From Henriciella sp. (lineage in GTDB: Bacteria > Pseudomonadota > Alphaproteobacteria > Caulobacterales > Hyphomonadaceae), in assembly GCA_013214545.1 (NCBI GenBank), contig JABSQB010000004.1:1-64000 (forward strand): 64,000 nucleotides of DNA, read 5' to 3'. Made by a program: the position numbers and the translations under genes. Below are positions 43,349 through 52,360 of this stretch, piece after piece. The stretch's first letter is position 1, and every line of letters starts with the position of its first letter. The notes below the pieces were generated by a model. The model worked only from the letters and a program-made list of their open reading frames with translations, was not told the origin of the DNA and made no database searches.

Positions 43349-45457
43349 TTACTCTGCGACCTCTTCCTGAGGCATCGCGGCGATCGCATCAGCCACGCCC
43401 GCGACATAGTCAGCCCCGTGCAGGACTTGCACAGACGACCCGTCAAATGCAGTGCCGATCGGCTCGGCCTGCCCGCCCAGGCATCCGGCCAGGAAGCCCT
43501 CCATGACGGAATAGAAGGCCAGGCGATTTTCTGGCCGCGCAAATCCGTGCCCTTCATCGGGGAAGTTCACATACGTAACCGGCAGGCCTTTCTCGGCCAT
43601 CACTTCAACCAGCTGGTCAGATTCAAGCTTGGTCACGCGCGGATCATTTTCGCCTTGCCCGATCAGCAGCGGTACAGAGATATTGTCCACTTTGGTGATA
43701 GCGGAGCGGGCCAGCATGTCGGCACGGTCTTCTTCATTGGCCGGGTCGCCGACATATTTGAACCAGGTGCCCTCTAGGAACGGCTTCCAATATTCCGGGA
43801 AGCTCTCGACGAGAGTGACGAGGCTTGAGGGGCCGACAATATCGACGCCGCAGGCAAAGGTGTCCGGCGTGAAGGTCACACCAATCAATGTGGCATAACC
43901 CCCATAGGATCCGCCGGCGATTGCGACTTTGTCTTCCTGCGCGATGCCTTCGGCCACCGCCCACTCAACGCTGTCGATCAGATCGTCATGCATCTTACCA
44001 GCAAATTCCTTTACCGCTGCGTTGACGAAGTTCTTTCCGAAGCCGGTTGAGCCGCGATAATTGACCGACAGGACCGCATAGCCGCGATTGGCCATCCACT
44101 GGTGCCAACCATTATAGCCGTAATTGTCTCGCGCCCAGGGGCCGCCATGCACGGCGAGGACCATTGGAACAGGTGATTCCGGACGGCCATCACCATCTGC
44201 GTCAGAGCCAGGTGGCAAGGTCAGGTACGAGACCAGGGTCAAGCCGTCGCGCGACTGGATCTCGAGCGGATGCATGGGCTGCAAAGGCGCCTCTGCGAGT
44301 TCCGGACGCGTCGCGAACATCTCGGTCAGCGCATCATTTTCGCGATCATAGACATAGTAGACGCCGGGCGCTTCGGCGGACTCTGAATAGACGATCGCTT
44401 TGGTGAGGTCATCGGTCGAAGCAAGAATTTGCAGATCGCCGCTCAACTCCCCTTTCAGGAAGGCAAGATCTTCTGCGGTCTCGTCACTCAAGGGTGTCCA
44501 CTCGCTGCGCAGGTAATCGGTGGCATAGGCGAGCAATTCGTAGGTTTCAGGATGGATCAGCACATTGCTGATATCGGCTTTGTCATTCTCAGCCAGAACC
44601 TCGACACTACCGTCTTCGGCGCTGATCTTTACCAGGGCTGCCGTATCGCGGCCGCGGCTGTCGACCGCATACATATGCGTATTGGCCTTGTTGAAGCCGA
44701 AAGTGTTGGTCGTCAGGAAATCCTCCGCCGGGATCGACATCAGGACATTTCCCTCCATGTCGACAATGTCGGAACCACCGCCCGCCGTCTGAACAAGCCC
44801 AAAGCGGGGGGTGAGATTATTGTCAATCACCCAACCGGCATAGCCGGGGTTTTCCTTGACCAGTTCGCGTTCTCCGGTTGAGGCATCGACCAGATACAGA
44901 TCGAAGATCTGCGCATCGCGTTCATTCAGACCGACCAGGATATGATCCGGCTTTTCAGCCGATACGCCTTGAATCGTCGCGCGGACGCCTTCGCCCACCG
45001 GCGTCAGGTCTTTCACTTCACCCGTTTCCACGTTCGACGCATAGACATGGAAATTCTCGTTCCCGCCATCATCCTGCGTGTAATAGATGAATTGGGAGTT
45101 CGGGGCCCAGAAATGGCTTCGGATGCCGCGATACGTATCATTGGTAACTGCCTTGGCGGCGCTTGGGTCATCTGCCGGGGCGACCCAGACGTTTAGCACG
45201 CCATCGACGGGGGCGATCCAGCTTATGTATGCGCCATCCGGGCTAATCCGCCCTTGCGTCCGTTCCGGGTTTCCAAAAATGGCGACCCGCTCAATAATCG
45301 GTGCGGCCTCTTCCACAACTGCTTCAGTGACTGTTTCGACCACCTCCACAGCCTCGGTGACAGTGGCGTCGACGTCCGCTGTTTCGGTTTCGGGTACCAG
45401 TGTTGTACAGGCGCCGAGCGCCAGCGCGCTCGCCCCCGTGATCAAGGTCAATCGCAT
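43349..45457 (-). CDS. S9 (prolyl oligopeptidase) family serine peptidase, lipoprotein
   Basis: 702-aa exported serine peptidase (dipeptidyl-peptidase/acylaminoacyl-peptidase-like). The ATG at 45457 gives a lipoprotein signal (LITGASALALGAC, lipobox ALGAC) with ribosome site agggaa. A Val/Thr/Glu-rich linker follows, then a beta-propeller part with repeated 'DGAYISW / APNSQFIYYTQDD / SNVETGEVKDLT' blades. The alpha/beta-hydrolase domain has nucleophile Ser in AGGSYGGYATL, acid Asp in GENDPRV and base His in DEGHGFARPEN. Sits between aroA and cmk, splitting a usual gene pair. A small dyad (tatcga / tcgata, 45478-45492) lies upstream of its start. Confidence 0.9.
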   Translation of the reverse strand: MRLTLITGASALALGACTTLVPETETADVDATVTEAVEVVETVTEAVVEEAAPIIERVAIFGNPERTQGRISPDGAYISWIAPVDGVLNVWVAPADDPSAAKAVTNDTYRGIRSHFWAPNSQFIYYTQDDGGNENFHVYASNVETGEVKDLTPVGEGVRATIQGVSAEKPDHILVGLNERDAQIFDLYLVDASTGERELVKENPGYAGWVIDNNLTPRFGLVQTAGGGSDIVDMEGNVLMSIPAEDFLTTNTFGFNKANTHMYAVDSRGRDTAALVKISAEDGSVEVLAENDKADISNVLIHPETYELLAYATDYLRSEWTPLSDETAEDLAFLKGELSGDLQILASTDDLTKAIVYSESAEAPGVYYVYDRENDALTEMFATRPELAEAPLQPMHPLEIQSRDGLTLVSYLTLPPGSDADGDGRPESPVPMVLAVHGGPWARDNYGYNGWHQWMANRGYAVLSVNYRGSTGFGKNFVNAAVKEFAGKMHDDLIDSVEWAVAEGIAQEDKVAIAGGSYGGYATLIGVTFTPDTFACGVDIVGPSSLVTLVESFPEYWKPFLEGTWFKYVGDPANEEDRADMLARSAITKVDNISVPLLIGQGENDPRVTKLESDQLVEVMAEKGLPVTYVNFPDEGHGFARPENRLAFYSVMEGFLAGCLGGQAEPIGTAFDGSSVQVLHGADYVAGVADAIAAMPQEEVAE

Positions 45458-45541
45458 GAGTTCGTTCCCTTTCTGCTTATCGAAAATCGATATATACAAA
45501 AAAGTTGGGATTGCAAGTGTTATGGTTAATGAATCGCAAAT

Positions 45542-46861
45542 TCACCCGGATCGGAGGTCGCCGCCGAGCTCCTTCATATGCTCCATAAAGTCGGGATAGC
45601 TGGTGGCAATCATACTGGCATCGTCAATGCTGACGGGCCTCTGGCTAGCAGTACCCATGACCAGGGCGCTCATGGCGATGCGATGATCGTGATGAGTTTC
45701 GACCAGTCCGCCGCCTGGGATCGCGCCGGCGCAGCCCTGGACGATGAATCCGTCCTGCGTTTCTTCAACCTCAACGCCATTCACGCGCAGCATGTTGACG
45801 ACGGCCGCGATGCGATCACTTTCCTTCACCCGAAGCTCTTCCGCGCCCTTAACCACAGTGACGCCCGAAGCCTGGGCGGCGAGTACAGCGAGGATCGGAA
45901 ACTCGTCAATCATACTCGGGACGAGCTCGATCGGAATTTCGGTGCCTTTCAGATCAGCGCTTTCGAAGCTCATATCGATCAGGCGCTCACCGGCGGCGTC
46001 GCCGACATCTTCGGCGCCGACATGCGCGCCCATGAGCGCGGCGGCGCGGTAGAAGCCATCACGGGTATCGTTTGACATCATCCCTTCAACGACAATCCCG
46101 CCGCGACCCGATATCATCGCTGCGGCAGCCAAGAATGCTGCGGAACTTGGATCCCCCGGAACAACTGTTTCTTGCGCGCTGAGACTTTGCCCGCCGCGAA
46201 TGGTCACCACATTAGCGGCGCCGTCGCGTTTCGATACCACCTCCGCGCCAAAGCCGCGCAGCATGCGCTCTGAATGGTCTCGAGTGAGCCGCTTCTCGCG
46301 AACCTTGGTTTCGCCGTCCGCATTGAGACCGGCCAGCAGGATACAGGATTTGACTTGGGCAGAGGCGTGTGGCGGCTCGTAATCAATCGCCTGTAGATCG
46401 TTTTTGCCTGTGAGGATCAGCGGCATCGTTTTGCCGTCGCTGGCCTCAAACCTCGCGCCCATTTCTGCTAATGGATCCAAGACACGCCCCATGGGCCGAC
46501 CCGACAGGCTGGCATCGCCAATAAACCGAGCTTCGATCGGATAGCCAGCGACCACTCCCATCATCAGCCGTGATCCGGTTCCTGAATTGCCGAAATCAAG
46601 ATCCACATTTGGCGTTTTCAAGCCAGCAGGGCCAACACCCGTGACCCGCCAGGCGCCATCACCAACGCGTTCTACCTTGGCGCCAAGGGCGACCATAACG
46701 CGTCCAGTATTGAGAACGTCTTCGCCTTCGAGCAAGCCAGAAATTTCAGAAGTGCCAGCAGCCAAGCCACCGAGAATAAGCGCGCGGTGCGAGCACGACT
46801 TGTCGCCAGGCGCACGCAGGGTTCCGGTGATCTGTGCCACCGGATGGGAAGTCCACATCAT
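45542..46861 (-). CDS. aroA: 3-phosphoshikimate 1-carboxyvinyltransferase (EPSP synthase), class II-like
   Basis: 439-aa enzyme joining shikimate-3-phosphate and PEP in the shikimate pathway. Motifs characteristic of class II (CP4-type) enzymes are all present: GDKS (residues 19-22 region), SAQVK, RDHSE and NDTR. GLLEGEDVLNTGRVM and GDPSSAAF also fit. The PEP-site segment reads GNSGTGSR, with Gly at the place where CP4 has Ala (GNAATGCR). Other blocks: PSMIDEFPILAVLAAQASG, LRVKESDRIAA, HHDHRIAMSALVMG. Starts MMWTSHPVAQ. Precedes the S9 peptidase rather than cmk. Confidence 0.96.
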   Translation of the reverse strand: MMWTSHPVAQITGTLRAPGDKSCSHRALILGGLAAGTSEISGLLEGEDVLNTGRVMVALGAKVERVGDGAWRVTGVGPAGLKTPNVDLDFGNSGTGSRLMMGVVAGYPIEARFIGDASLSGRPMGRVLDPLAEMGARFEASDGKTMPLILTGKNDLQAIDYEPPHASAQVKSCILLAGLNADGETKVREKRLTRDHSERMLRGFGAEVVSKRDGAANVVTIRGGQSLSAQETVVPGDPSSAAFLAAAAMISGRGGIVVEGMMSNDTRDGFYRAAALMGAHVGAEDVGDAAGERLIDMSFESADLKGTEIPIELVPSMIDEFPILAVLAAQASGVTVVKGAEELRVKESDRIAAVVNMLRVNGVEVEETQDGFIVQGCAGAIPGGGLVETHHDHRIAMSALVMGTASQRPVSIDDASMIATSYPDFMEHMKELGGDLRSG

Positions 46862-46967
46862 ATTTGTGGGTCCTTGAGTTACAGTACCTCGCGAAAAGCG
46901 CTTTGACAGGCGCGAGCGTTTCTGGCAAGCGCGCGGGCAACGATTTTCTCACCGATGGACGAAAAAC

Positions 46968-47495
46968 ATGGCTGATCCGGAACTGGGTACCAAACAGGTT
47001 TGCCCGAGCTGCGAGGCAAAATTCTACGACCTGAACAAGCGCCCGGCGACTTGCCCGAAATGCGGACACTCTTTCGACCCGGCAGACGAAACTGTCCAGG
47101 CGACCAAGACCAAGGTTCGCACCGCAGCCGCTAAAGAGGCGGTGCCGGAGGACGAAGACGAAGAGCTGGAAGAAGAAGAGGCCGCCAAAGCCGCGGCCGC
47201 TGCAACGGATGAGGATGAAGAAGAGTCCTCTGAAGACCAGGCCAAAGAGCTTGGCGGTGACGAAGATGAGGTCGTCCTCGATATGTCTGGCGGCGATGAT
47301 GATGACGAAGCGCCTGGCAAAATGCCGGCCGGCTTCAGCGAAGACGGCGTCGATTCAGACGAAGAAGACGATGACAGCGACGATATCGATCTCGATGAAG
47401 AGTTCGATCTCGGCGGCGATATTGATCTCGACGATAACAATGAACTCGGCGAACCCGACGCGGACGACATTGAGCCGGAAGGCGATGATAAATAG
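46968..47495 (+). CDS. TIGR02300 family zinc-ribbon protein with acidic tail
   Basis: 175-aa protein of the alphaproteobacterial TIGR02300 family, function unknown. The N-terminal 45 residues form a zinc ribbon, CPSCEAKFYDLNKRPATCPKCG (two CxxC pairs at about residues 11-14 and 29-32). The remainder is almost purely acidic (runs of Asp/Glu), with short 'LDMSGGDDDDEAPG' and 'FDLGGDIDLDDN' segments, so it is probably disordered. Divergent from aroA and followed by a terminator and tRNA-Ala. Confidence 0.9.
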   Translation: MADPELGTKQVCPSCEAKFYDLNKRPATCPKCGHSFDPADETVQATKTKVRTAAAKEAVPEDEDEELEEEEAAKAAAAATDEDEEESSEDQAKELGGDEDEVVLDMSGGDDDDEAPGKMPAGFSEDGVDSDEEDDDSDDIDLDEEFDLGGDIDLDDNNELGEPDADDIEPEGDDK

Positions 47496-47509
47496 GGCTT
47501 GATTGCTCG

Positions 47510-47534
47510 GGCGGGAAACTCTATTCCCGCCTTT
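47510..47534 (+). terminator. Terminator after the TIGR02300 gene
   Basis: Perfect 8-bp stem ggcgggaa / ttcccgcc with a 6-base loop, then TTT. It lies 14 bases after the stop and 10 bases before the tRNA. Confidence 0.75.
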
Positions 47535-47543
47535 CCCACAGAT

Positions 47544-47623
<80 letters not shown>

Positions 47624-47664
47624 CATCGTGATTTGCGTAGCAAAAGGCGTCGAGCAGATCTGCT

Positions 47665-48243
47665 CTAGGGCCGCATGCCTGCAAACAGCGCATCGATCGA
47701 AGCCGCAAGTGTCGGGACGGAATCGCGCCCTGTGCGCAGATCGTACAACCCTGCTTCTGCGACCAGTGCGTTCAGGAAGGCTGCGATCAGCTTCGGGTCG
47801 GCGGCGGCCAGTTCTCCTGCGGCGATAGCTTCGGCGAGCAGCGCCTCGATCCGGTCCAGACTGTTTCGGTCTTCGATCTCTTTTGCCTTTCGCGCGCCGA
47901 GCGCCGCCGGGCCGATTTCGAAAATGATCTTTGAGATATCCGGCGCCCGAACCTCGCGGGTCCAGTCGAGACAGGCTGAGCGCAAGCGATTGAGAGGCGA
48001 GGCCGTTGGGTCCACCTGGTTCATCACCCGATCAATCGTGCTGCGCGACTCATGCTCGAACAGCGCTTCAATGATTTCTTCCTTGCTGGTGAAGTGGTGA
48101 TAGAGCGCGCCTTTGGAGAGGCCGGTCTGATCCAGAACATGCTTGACCGTGGTCGCTGCATAGCCGCGCTCCAGGAAAGATGTCCGAAACGCATTTAGCA
48201 GTTTCAGTCTCGTCTCGTCAGATCGCTGCTTCTGAGTCGCCAT
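47665..48243 (-). CDS. TetR-family transcription regulator
   Basis: 192-aa repressor. The N-terminal HTH occupies residues 10-57: DETRLKLLNAFRTSFLERGYAATTVKHVLDQTGLSKGALYHHFTSKEEII, the YHHF-x-SKEE signature. The C-terminal ligand domain is less conserved, with a TetR_C-type helix set ending LAASIDALFAGM. Divergent from a SnoaL/NTF2-like gene; a perfect dyad lies between them. Confidence 0.92.
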   Translation of the reverse strand: MATQKQRSDETRLKLLNAFRTSFLERGYAATTVKHVLDQTGLSKGALYHHFTSKEEIIEALFEHESRSTIDRVMNQVDPTASPLNRLRSACLDWTREVRAPDISKIIFEIGPAALGARKAKEIEDRNSLDRIEALLAEAIAAGELAAADPKLIAAFLNALVAEAGLYDLRTGRDSVPTLAASIDALFAGMRP

Positions 48244-48279
48244 GGCCTCCCTTTACAATGCGAGACTCTTCTTGTAAAC

Positions 48280-48296
48280 AAACCGTCGGTCGGTTT
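48280..48296. promoter_or_regulatory. Probable TetR-family operator
   Basis: aaaccg-tcggt-cggttt, perfect 6-bp arms with a 5-base spacer inside an AT-rich flank. The 'ACCGNCNGTCGGT' style is typical of TetR operators. It lies in the 80-base gap between the divergent starts. Confidence 0.7.
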
Positions 48297-48323
48297 ATAA
48301 GTTTATACACAAGGAGACCTGAA

Positions 48324-48686
48324 ATGACGGCTTACATGGACAGTCTGGAAAAGATGATGGCGGTCTGGAACACAGAGGACGCCGCCGAACAGCGCGCTCT
48401 GGTCGACGCAGCGATGGAGCACAATGTCCATTTCGTTGACCCGAACCACAATATCATTGGGCGGGATGCGTTCCTAAAAATGGTCGAACTGGTGCAGAGC
48501 CAGATCCCCGGCGCGGTCTACTCTCGGGCCAGCGAAGTCGATATCCAGAACAATTTCTGCCGCTATCACTGGGCCATTCACCTCGATGGCAAGCTGATCA
48601 TGCCCGGCTTTGACGTCACCGAGGTCAATGATTGCGGGAAAATCGTGAAAGTAATCGGCTTCTTCCAGCTGCTCGAGCGAACTTAA
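48324..48686 (+). CDS. SnoaL/NTF2-like fold protein
   Basis: 120-aa small alpha+beta-barrel protein. The ATG at 48324 has ribosome site aaggag 8 bases upstream; the longer frame is not supported. Features typical of SnoaL-like or ketosteroid-isomerase-like domains: VWNTEDAAEQRALVDAAM, HVHFVDP-type segment NVHFVDPNHNIIGRDAFLKMV, and GKLIMPGFDVTEVNDCGKIVKVIGFF. Possibly a small isomerase, lyase or ligand-binding protein. Regulated by the divergent TetR gene, so probably induced by an unknown small molecule. Confidence 0.75.
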   Translation: MTAYMDSLEKMMAVWNTEDAAEQRALVDAAMEHNVHFVDPNHNIIGRDAFLKMVELVQSQIPGAVYSRASEVDIQNNFCRYHWAIHLDGKLIMPGFDVTEVNDCGKIVKVIGFFQLLERT

Positions 48687-48768
48687 TCTTGCCTGGATTG
48701 CTCTAATCCGTGCCCGAAAACCCGGCAGTGGTTCAGTTTTCTTAACAACTCAATGTGAACATGGTCGC

Positions 48769-48799
48769 CTTGAAGGTGACAAGGTCGAAACCTAGATTC
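48769..48799 (+). promoter_or_regulatory. Possible heat-shock (sigma-32) promoter
   Basis: cttgaa (48769-48774) followed after 17 bases by cctagatt-like bases approximates the alphaproteobacterial heat-shock promoter. It lies 95-125 bases before the DUF1150 gene. The fit at -10 is weak. Confidence 0.3.
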
Positions 48800-48893
48800 A
48801 ACCTGACACCGAACCTCTATCGGCGGGGCTGCCATGATGGGGCCTCCGGAGGAAAAGGTGTTCTGGTCCTGTCTGAAACGGAAGGAGTAGACC

Positions 48894-49136
48894 ATGACTG
48901 ACATGACGAAACTGACCGCTGAGACACCTGATTTCAGCCGATTTGTTTACTTCCGCGAGATCAATGAACGTGAGCTCGCCGAATTGCCCCCGGAAGCTCT
49001 GCGCTCGATTGATGATGTCGAAGACCTGGTTGTTGTGACCAATGGCGAAGGTCAGAAACTGGCCATCATCGAAGGTCGCGAAGCGGCCGAAGCCGCGGCT
49101 GAAGCGTATAAGCTGGAAGCTGTCAGCGTGCACTGA
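48894..49136 (+). CDS. DUF1150 family protein
   Basis: 80-aa protein of the DUF1150 family, function unknown. Ends of the family pattern are visible: FSRFVYFREINERELAELPPEA, DDVEDLVVVTNGEGQKLAIIEGREAAEAAA. In alphaproteobacteria such genes often sit next to small heat-shock proteins; none is present here. Start ATG at 48894 with ggagtag upstream. About 200 bases of non-coding sequence precede it, holding the weak promoter-like pair noted separately and nothing else I recognise. Confidence 0.85.
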   Translation: MTDMTKLTAETPDFSRFVYFREINERELAELPPEALRSIDDVEDLVVVTNGEGQKLAIIEGREAAEAAAEAYKLEAVSVH

Positions 49137-49201
49137 GCCTTGCACGGCGGTGAGGCGCGCACTTGGAGGCGCGCTCAAAGCTGCATTGGCGGTACAATTG
49201 T

Positions 49202-50188
49202 TTAGAGAATTGCTGGAATGACGCGATCGGGTGGGCGGTGCCCATCGGCGAAGGTCTTGATGTTGATGATCACCTTCTCGCCCATTTCGACGCGGCCTTC
49301 CACGGTGGCTGACCCCATGTGCGGCAGCAGGATAACATTTGGCAGACCGACGAGATCAGGGTTCACCGCTGGTTCCCGTTCGAACACGTCGAGGCCGGCG
49401 CCAGCCAGCTTGCCATCCTTGATGGCATTTGCGAGGGCTGCTTCATCAATCACCTCACCGCGCGCTGTGTTGACGATAAAGGCGTCTGGTTTCATCAGCT
49501 CCAATCGGCGCGCGTTCAGCAAGTGATAAGTCGCAGGCGTGTGCGGGCAATTGACCGACACAATGTCCATGCGCGCTAGCATTTGATCGAGGCTGTCCCA
49601 GAAGGTCGCGTCGAGCTCTTCCTCAACCGGGCGAGAGACCTTCTTGCGATTATGATAGTGGATTTGCAGGCCAAAGGCTTTGGCTCGGCGCGCCACAGCC
49701 TGACCGATCCGTCCCATGCCGATAATGCCGAGCCGTTTACCGGACAGGCGGCGGCCCATCATCCAGGTCGGCGCCCAGCCATCGAACTTTCCTGCATCCA
49801 TCAGCTCGATGCCTTCATGCAGGCGCCGCGGCACGGCCAGAATCAGCGCCATGGTGACGTCTGCGGTATCATCGGTCAGAACGCCGGGCGTATTGGTCAC
49901 GGTAATGCCGCGCTCTGAGGCGGTCTGGACATCAATATTGTCCACGCCCGCGCCGAATTGCGCGATCATCTGCAATTGTTCGCCAGCCTTGGACAGCACG
50001 CGTCCATCCACCTGATCAGTCACTGTCGAGACGAGCACATCGGCGCGCTGCACCGCATCAACCAGCTGGTCCGCAGAAAAGGCTTCATCGGATTGGTTGA
50101 GTTCAGTGTCAAAAAGCTCTTTCAGGCGCAGTTCCACCGCATCGGGCAGGCGGCGGGTCACGATCACCTTCAGGCGCTTGTCTGACAT
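49202..50188 (-). CDS. D-2-hydroxyacid dehydrogenase (glyoxylate/hydroxypyruvate reductase-like)
   Basis: 328-aa NAD(P)-dependent dehydrogenase. The ATG at 50188 (MSDKRLKVIVTRRLPDAV) has ribosome site gagga; the longer frame is rejected. Signatures: IAQFGAGVDNIDV, nucleotide site LGIIGMGRIGQAVARRAKAFG (about residues 155-175), SVNCPHTPATYHLLN, catalytic Arg in IVNTARGEVIDE, catalytic Glu in DVFEREP and His in LLPHMGSATVE. Probable role in glyoxylate or hydroxypyruvate reduction, giving glycolate or glycerate; exact substrate unknown. Divergent from the SH3-domain gene. Confidence 0.9.
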   Translation of the reverse strand: MSDKRLKVIVTRRLPDAVELRLKELFDTELNQSDEAFSADQLVDAVQRADVLVSTVTDQVDGRVLSKAGEQLQMIAQFGAGVDNIDVQTASERGITVTNTPGVLTDDTADVTMALILAVPRRLHEGIELMDAGKFDGWAPTWMMGRRLSGKRLGIIGMGRIGQAVARRAKAFGLQIHYHNRKKVSRPVEEELDATFWDSLDQMLARMDIVSVNCPHTPATYHLLNARRLELMKPDAFIVNTARGEVIDEAALANAIKDGKLAGAGLDVFEREPAVNPDLVGLPNVILLPHMGSATVEGRVEMGEKVIINIKTFADGHRPPDRVIPAIL

Positions 50189-50285
50189 TTGTCCTCGCTT
50201 TCTGGCCCCGCGCTTAGCAGAGCAATTGCAGATCGCCAATGCACTGTTTTACCGACGATTCACCTCAATCGGTAAAAAAGCAGGA

Positions 50286-50807
50286 ATGACAGCCTTTTTT
50301 TCACGCCTGCTGCTTTGCTTCGCCCTGTTGGGCGGACTTGGCGCGCTTGCCGTGGAAGCCCGTCAGGAAGCCCAAACGATAAAGATCAGTCGGTTCTCGG
50401 GCAAGCCTTTGCCGCGTTTTGAATCGCTCCGTTATTCAGCTGTACATGGGCGTCAGGGCCCGAATCTCGATCACCCGATCCTTTGGCGCTATGAGCGCGA
50501 GGGCCTGCCAATGCTGGTGGTGCGCGAAACCCATGGCTGGCGCCGGGTGCGTGATCCGGATGGCGACGAAGTCTGGATGCAGGCCCGTATGCTATCGGCG
50601 AACCGCACAGCACTGATTACCCGCGATGTTGAGTTGAAACGCCGTCCGGGGGTGGATTCCCCGGCGCGGGCACGCCTGAAGCCCGGCGTGATAGTTGAGC
50701 TAGGCGAGTGTGATCAAGGTTGGTGTGAAATCGAAATCGGCCGCGATAATGGTTGGGTCGCCAAGTCCGATCTGTGGGGCGCAGAGATCGCTACCGGTAA
50801 ACTCTAA
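50286..50807 (+). CDS. Exported SH3-like domain protein
   Basis: 173-aa secreted or periplasmic protein. Start ATG at 50286, opening a signal peptide (MTAFFSRLLLCFALLGGLGALAVEA). Two bacterial SH3-type repeats follow. The first has FESLRYSAVHGRQGPNLDHPILWRYEREGLPMLVV and WRRVRDPDGDEVWMQARM. The second has RTALITRDVELKRRPGVDSPARARLKPGVIVELGECDQGWCEIEI and GWVAKSDLWG. Such proteins are thought to bind peptidoglycan. Typical alphaproteobacterial neighbour of hydroxyacid dehydrogenase genes. Confidence 0.8.
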   Translation: MTAFFSRLLLCFALLGGLGALAVEARQEAQTIKISRFSGKPLPRFESLRYSAVHGRQGPNLDHPILWRYEREGLPMLVVRETHGWRRVRDPDGDEVWMQARMLSANRTALITRDVELKRRPGVDSPARARLKPGVIVELGECDQGWCEIEIGRDNGWVAKSDLWGAEIATGKL

Positions 50808-50903
50808 GCCCGCAAAGCTTGCAGCCTTGCCGCCAAGCGGTTAACAGGCGCGGCACCTTATTCGCGCGGATGTCGCGCGTTCTCAAACAGCGAGGTTGAA
50901 CCC

Positions 50904-51443
50904 ATGAAGGGACCGCACGAATTTCACACCCCGCAGCCATCCTACAGCAAGGAAGACTTGCTGAAGTCAGGCGCTGGCGAACTCTTTGGCCCGGGCAATG
51001 CCCAGCTGCCGATCCCGCCCATGCTGATGATGGACCGGATTACCGAAATCTCTGAAGATGGCGGCGAGTATGGCAAAGGCCACGTGATCGGAGAATTCGA
51101 TATCCATCCCGACCTCTGGTTCTTTGAATGTCATTTCCCGGGTGACCCGGTCATGCCTGGCTGTCTTGGCCTTGATGCGATGTGGCAGGCGGTTGGCTAC
51201 TGGCTGGGCTGGAGCGGATCCTACGGAAAAGGTCGCGCACTTGGGGTTGGTGAGGTCCGCTTCACAGGCGAGATCACGCCCGATACCAAGCTCGTTCGCT
51301 ATGAGATTGACATGAAGCGCGTGCGTCGCGGCAGGCTCATCCTCGGGATTGCGGACGGGCGCGTCTACGCCGACGAAGACAAGATCTACACGGCTAAGGA
51401 CATGCGGGTTGGACTGGTCGATAAGCTCGGCCTGAAATCCTAA
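50904..51443 (+). CDS. fabA: 3-hydroxydecanoyl-ACP dehydratase/isomerase
   Basis: 179-aa hot-dog enzyme making the cis double bond for anaerobic unsaturated fatty-acid synthesis. Active-site His is H77 in [16 protein letters not shown] and Asp is D91 in [18 protein letters not shown]. Also [16 protein letters not shown] and [11 protein letters not shown]. Complete and family length. In most alphaproteobacteria fabB and fabI follow; here two exported-protein genes on the other strand lie between fabA and fabI, and fabB is not seen. Confidence 0.97.
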   Translation: MKGPHEFHTPQPSYSKEDLLKSGAGELFGPGNAQLPIPPMLMMDRITEISEDGGEYGKGHVIGEFDIHPDLWFFECHFPGDPVMPGCLGLDAMWQAVGYWLGWSGSYGKGRALGVGEVRFTGEITPDTKLVRYEIDMKRVRRGRLILGIADGRVYADEDKIYTAKDMRVGLVDKLGLKS

Positions 51444-52294
51444 GGCACATAAACCGTATAAACGACTTCCACCTGGAAGTCGAAGGTGCCGAGCGACAGA
51501 TCATAGCCGTTCAGGTTGGCGGCTGAGATCGAGTATTCCGCATCGAAGCGCACCGACTGGTCCGCAATTGAACCCGGCGCACGGGCCGTGCGCTGGTTTC
51601 CGGTAAACATGTTGCGGGGATTGCGCAGATCCCAGAGCCGCAGGATCGGCGAAAATCCTGAAGTGGGTCCGCCTGAATGCGGGAGCTGCGCGCTCGCCCC
51701 AAACGGCAGGCCGTCATCTCCGCTCGCCGTCGCCGATAGCTGCACTCGGGTAATCAGCAACAGGATGAACTCGGTGAACGTGCTCGGCGTGAACGCCTGC
51801 GCATCAATCGCGAACGGAACATTGGACGCGACGTAGAAGCTCGAATTCTGCCGTACAGCATCGACGCGCGCATCAGTGATGTTTTGCAGACCGAAAGGCG
51901 TGAAGGAGTCGGCGCCGTTAACAATTCCGTCGCCATTCGTGTCCGTCGAGATTGTGCCGCGATCTGTGTTGGTCAGCAGGAATGGCATTCCGCCGGTTGC
52001 ACTGGCGACGCCGCTCTGGGTCGGGACCAGGGTTCCGGTCACAACCGTATGCGCGTCGGTCGAAATCAGGTCGAGGTCACCTGAGGTGGCCGCTGTGCCG
52101 CCGGTGCCGGTATCAATAATGAAATCTGAAACAACGGGCGCATTGCTGGCGCCATCTGCGCCCCAGACGATGACCATGCCTCTGACTTTGAAATGCGGGC
52201 GATCGACCAGCTCGGCTTGCGCCGTCACTGCCCCGAGCAGCATAGCTGCGCCGGTTCCCAGAGCTGGGAGAAAATACCGAAAAGCCCGTTTCAA
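51440..52294 (-). CDS. Exported protein of unknown function
   Basis: 284-aa protein not recognised as a known family. A TTG start at 52294 opens a signal peptide ([27 protein letters not shown]). The mature part is Thr/Ser/Gly/Asp-rich and beta-looking, with low Lys. One stretch, [18 protein letters not shown] (about residues 118-135), resembles a calcium-binding EF-hand/dockerin loop (DxNxDG). The C-terminus is rich in aromatic beta strands ([13 protein letters not shown]). No catalytic motif is visible. Overlaps the fabA stop by 4 bases (convergent) and lies next to a second exported gene on the same strand. Confidence 0.7.
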   Translation of the reverse strand: MKRAFRYFLPALGTGAAMLLGAVTAQAELVDRPHFKVRGMVIVWGADGASNAPVVSDFIIDTGTGGTAATSGDLDLISTDAHTVVTGTLVPTQSGVASATGGMPFLLTNTDRGTISTDTNGDGIVNGADSFTPFGLQNITDARVDAVRQNSSFYVASNVPFAIDAQAFTPSTFTEFILLLITRVQLSATASGDDGLPFGASAQLPHSGGPTSGFSPILRLWDLRNPRNMFTGNQRTARAPGSIADQSVRFDAEYSISAANLNGYDLSLGTFDFQVEVVYTVYVP

Positions 52295-52360
52295 GCCGTC
52301 AAGGTTAATCGGCGAAGGCTAAGAACCGCTTAAGCCGAGTGGCAGCGGGCTTGATCAAGG

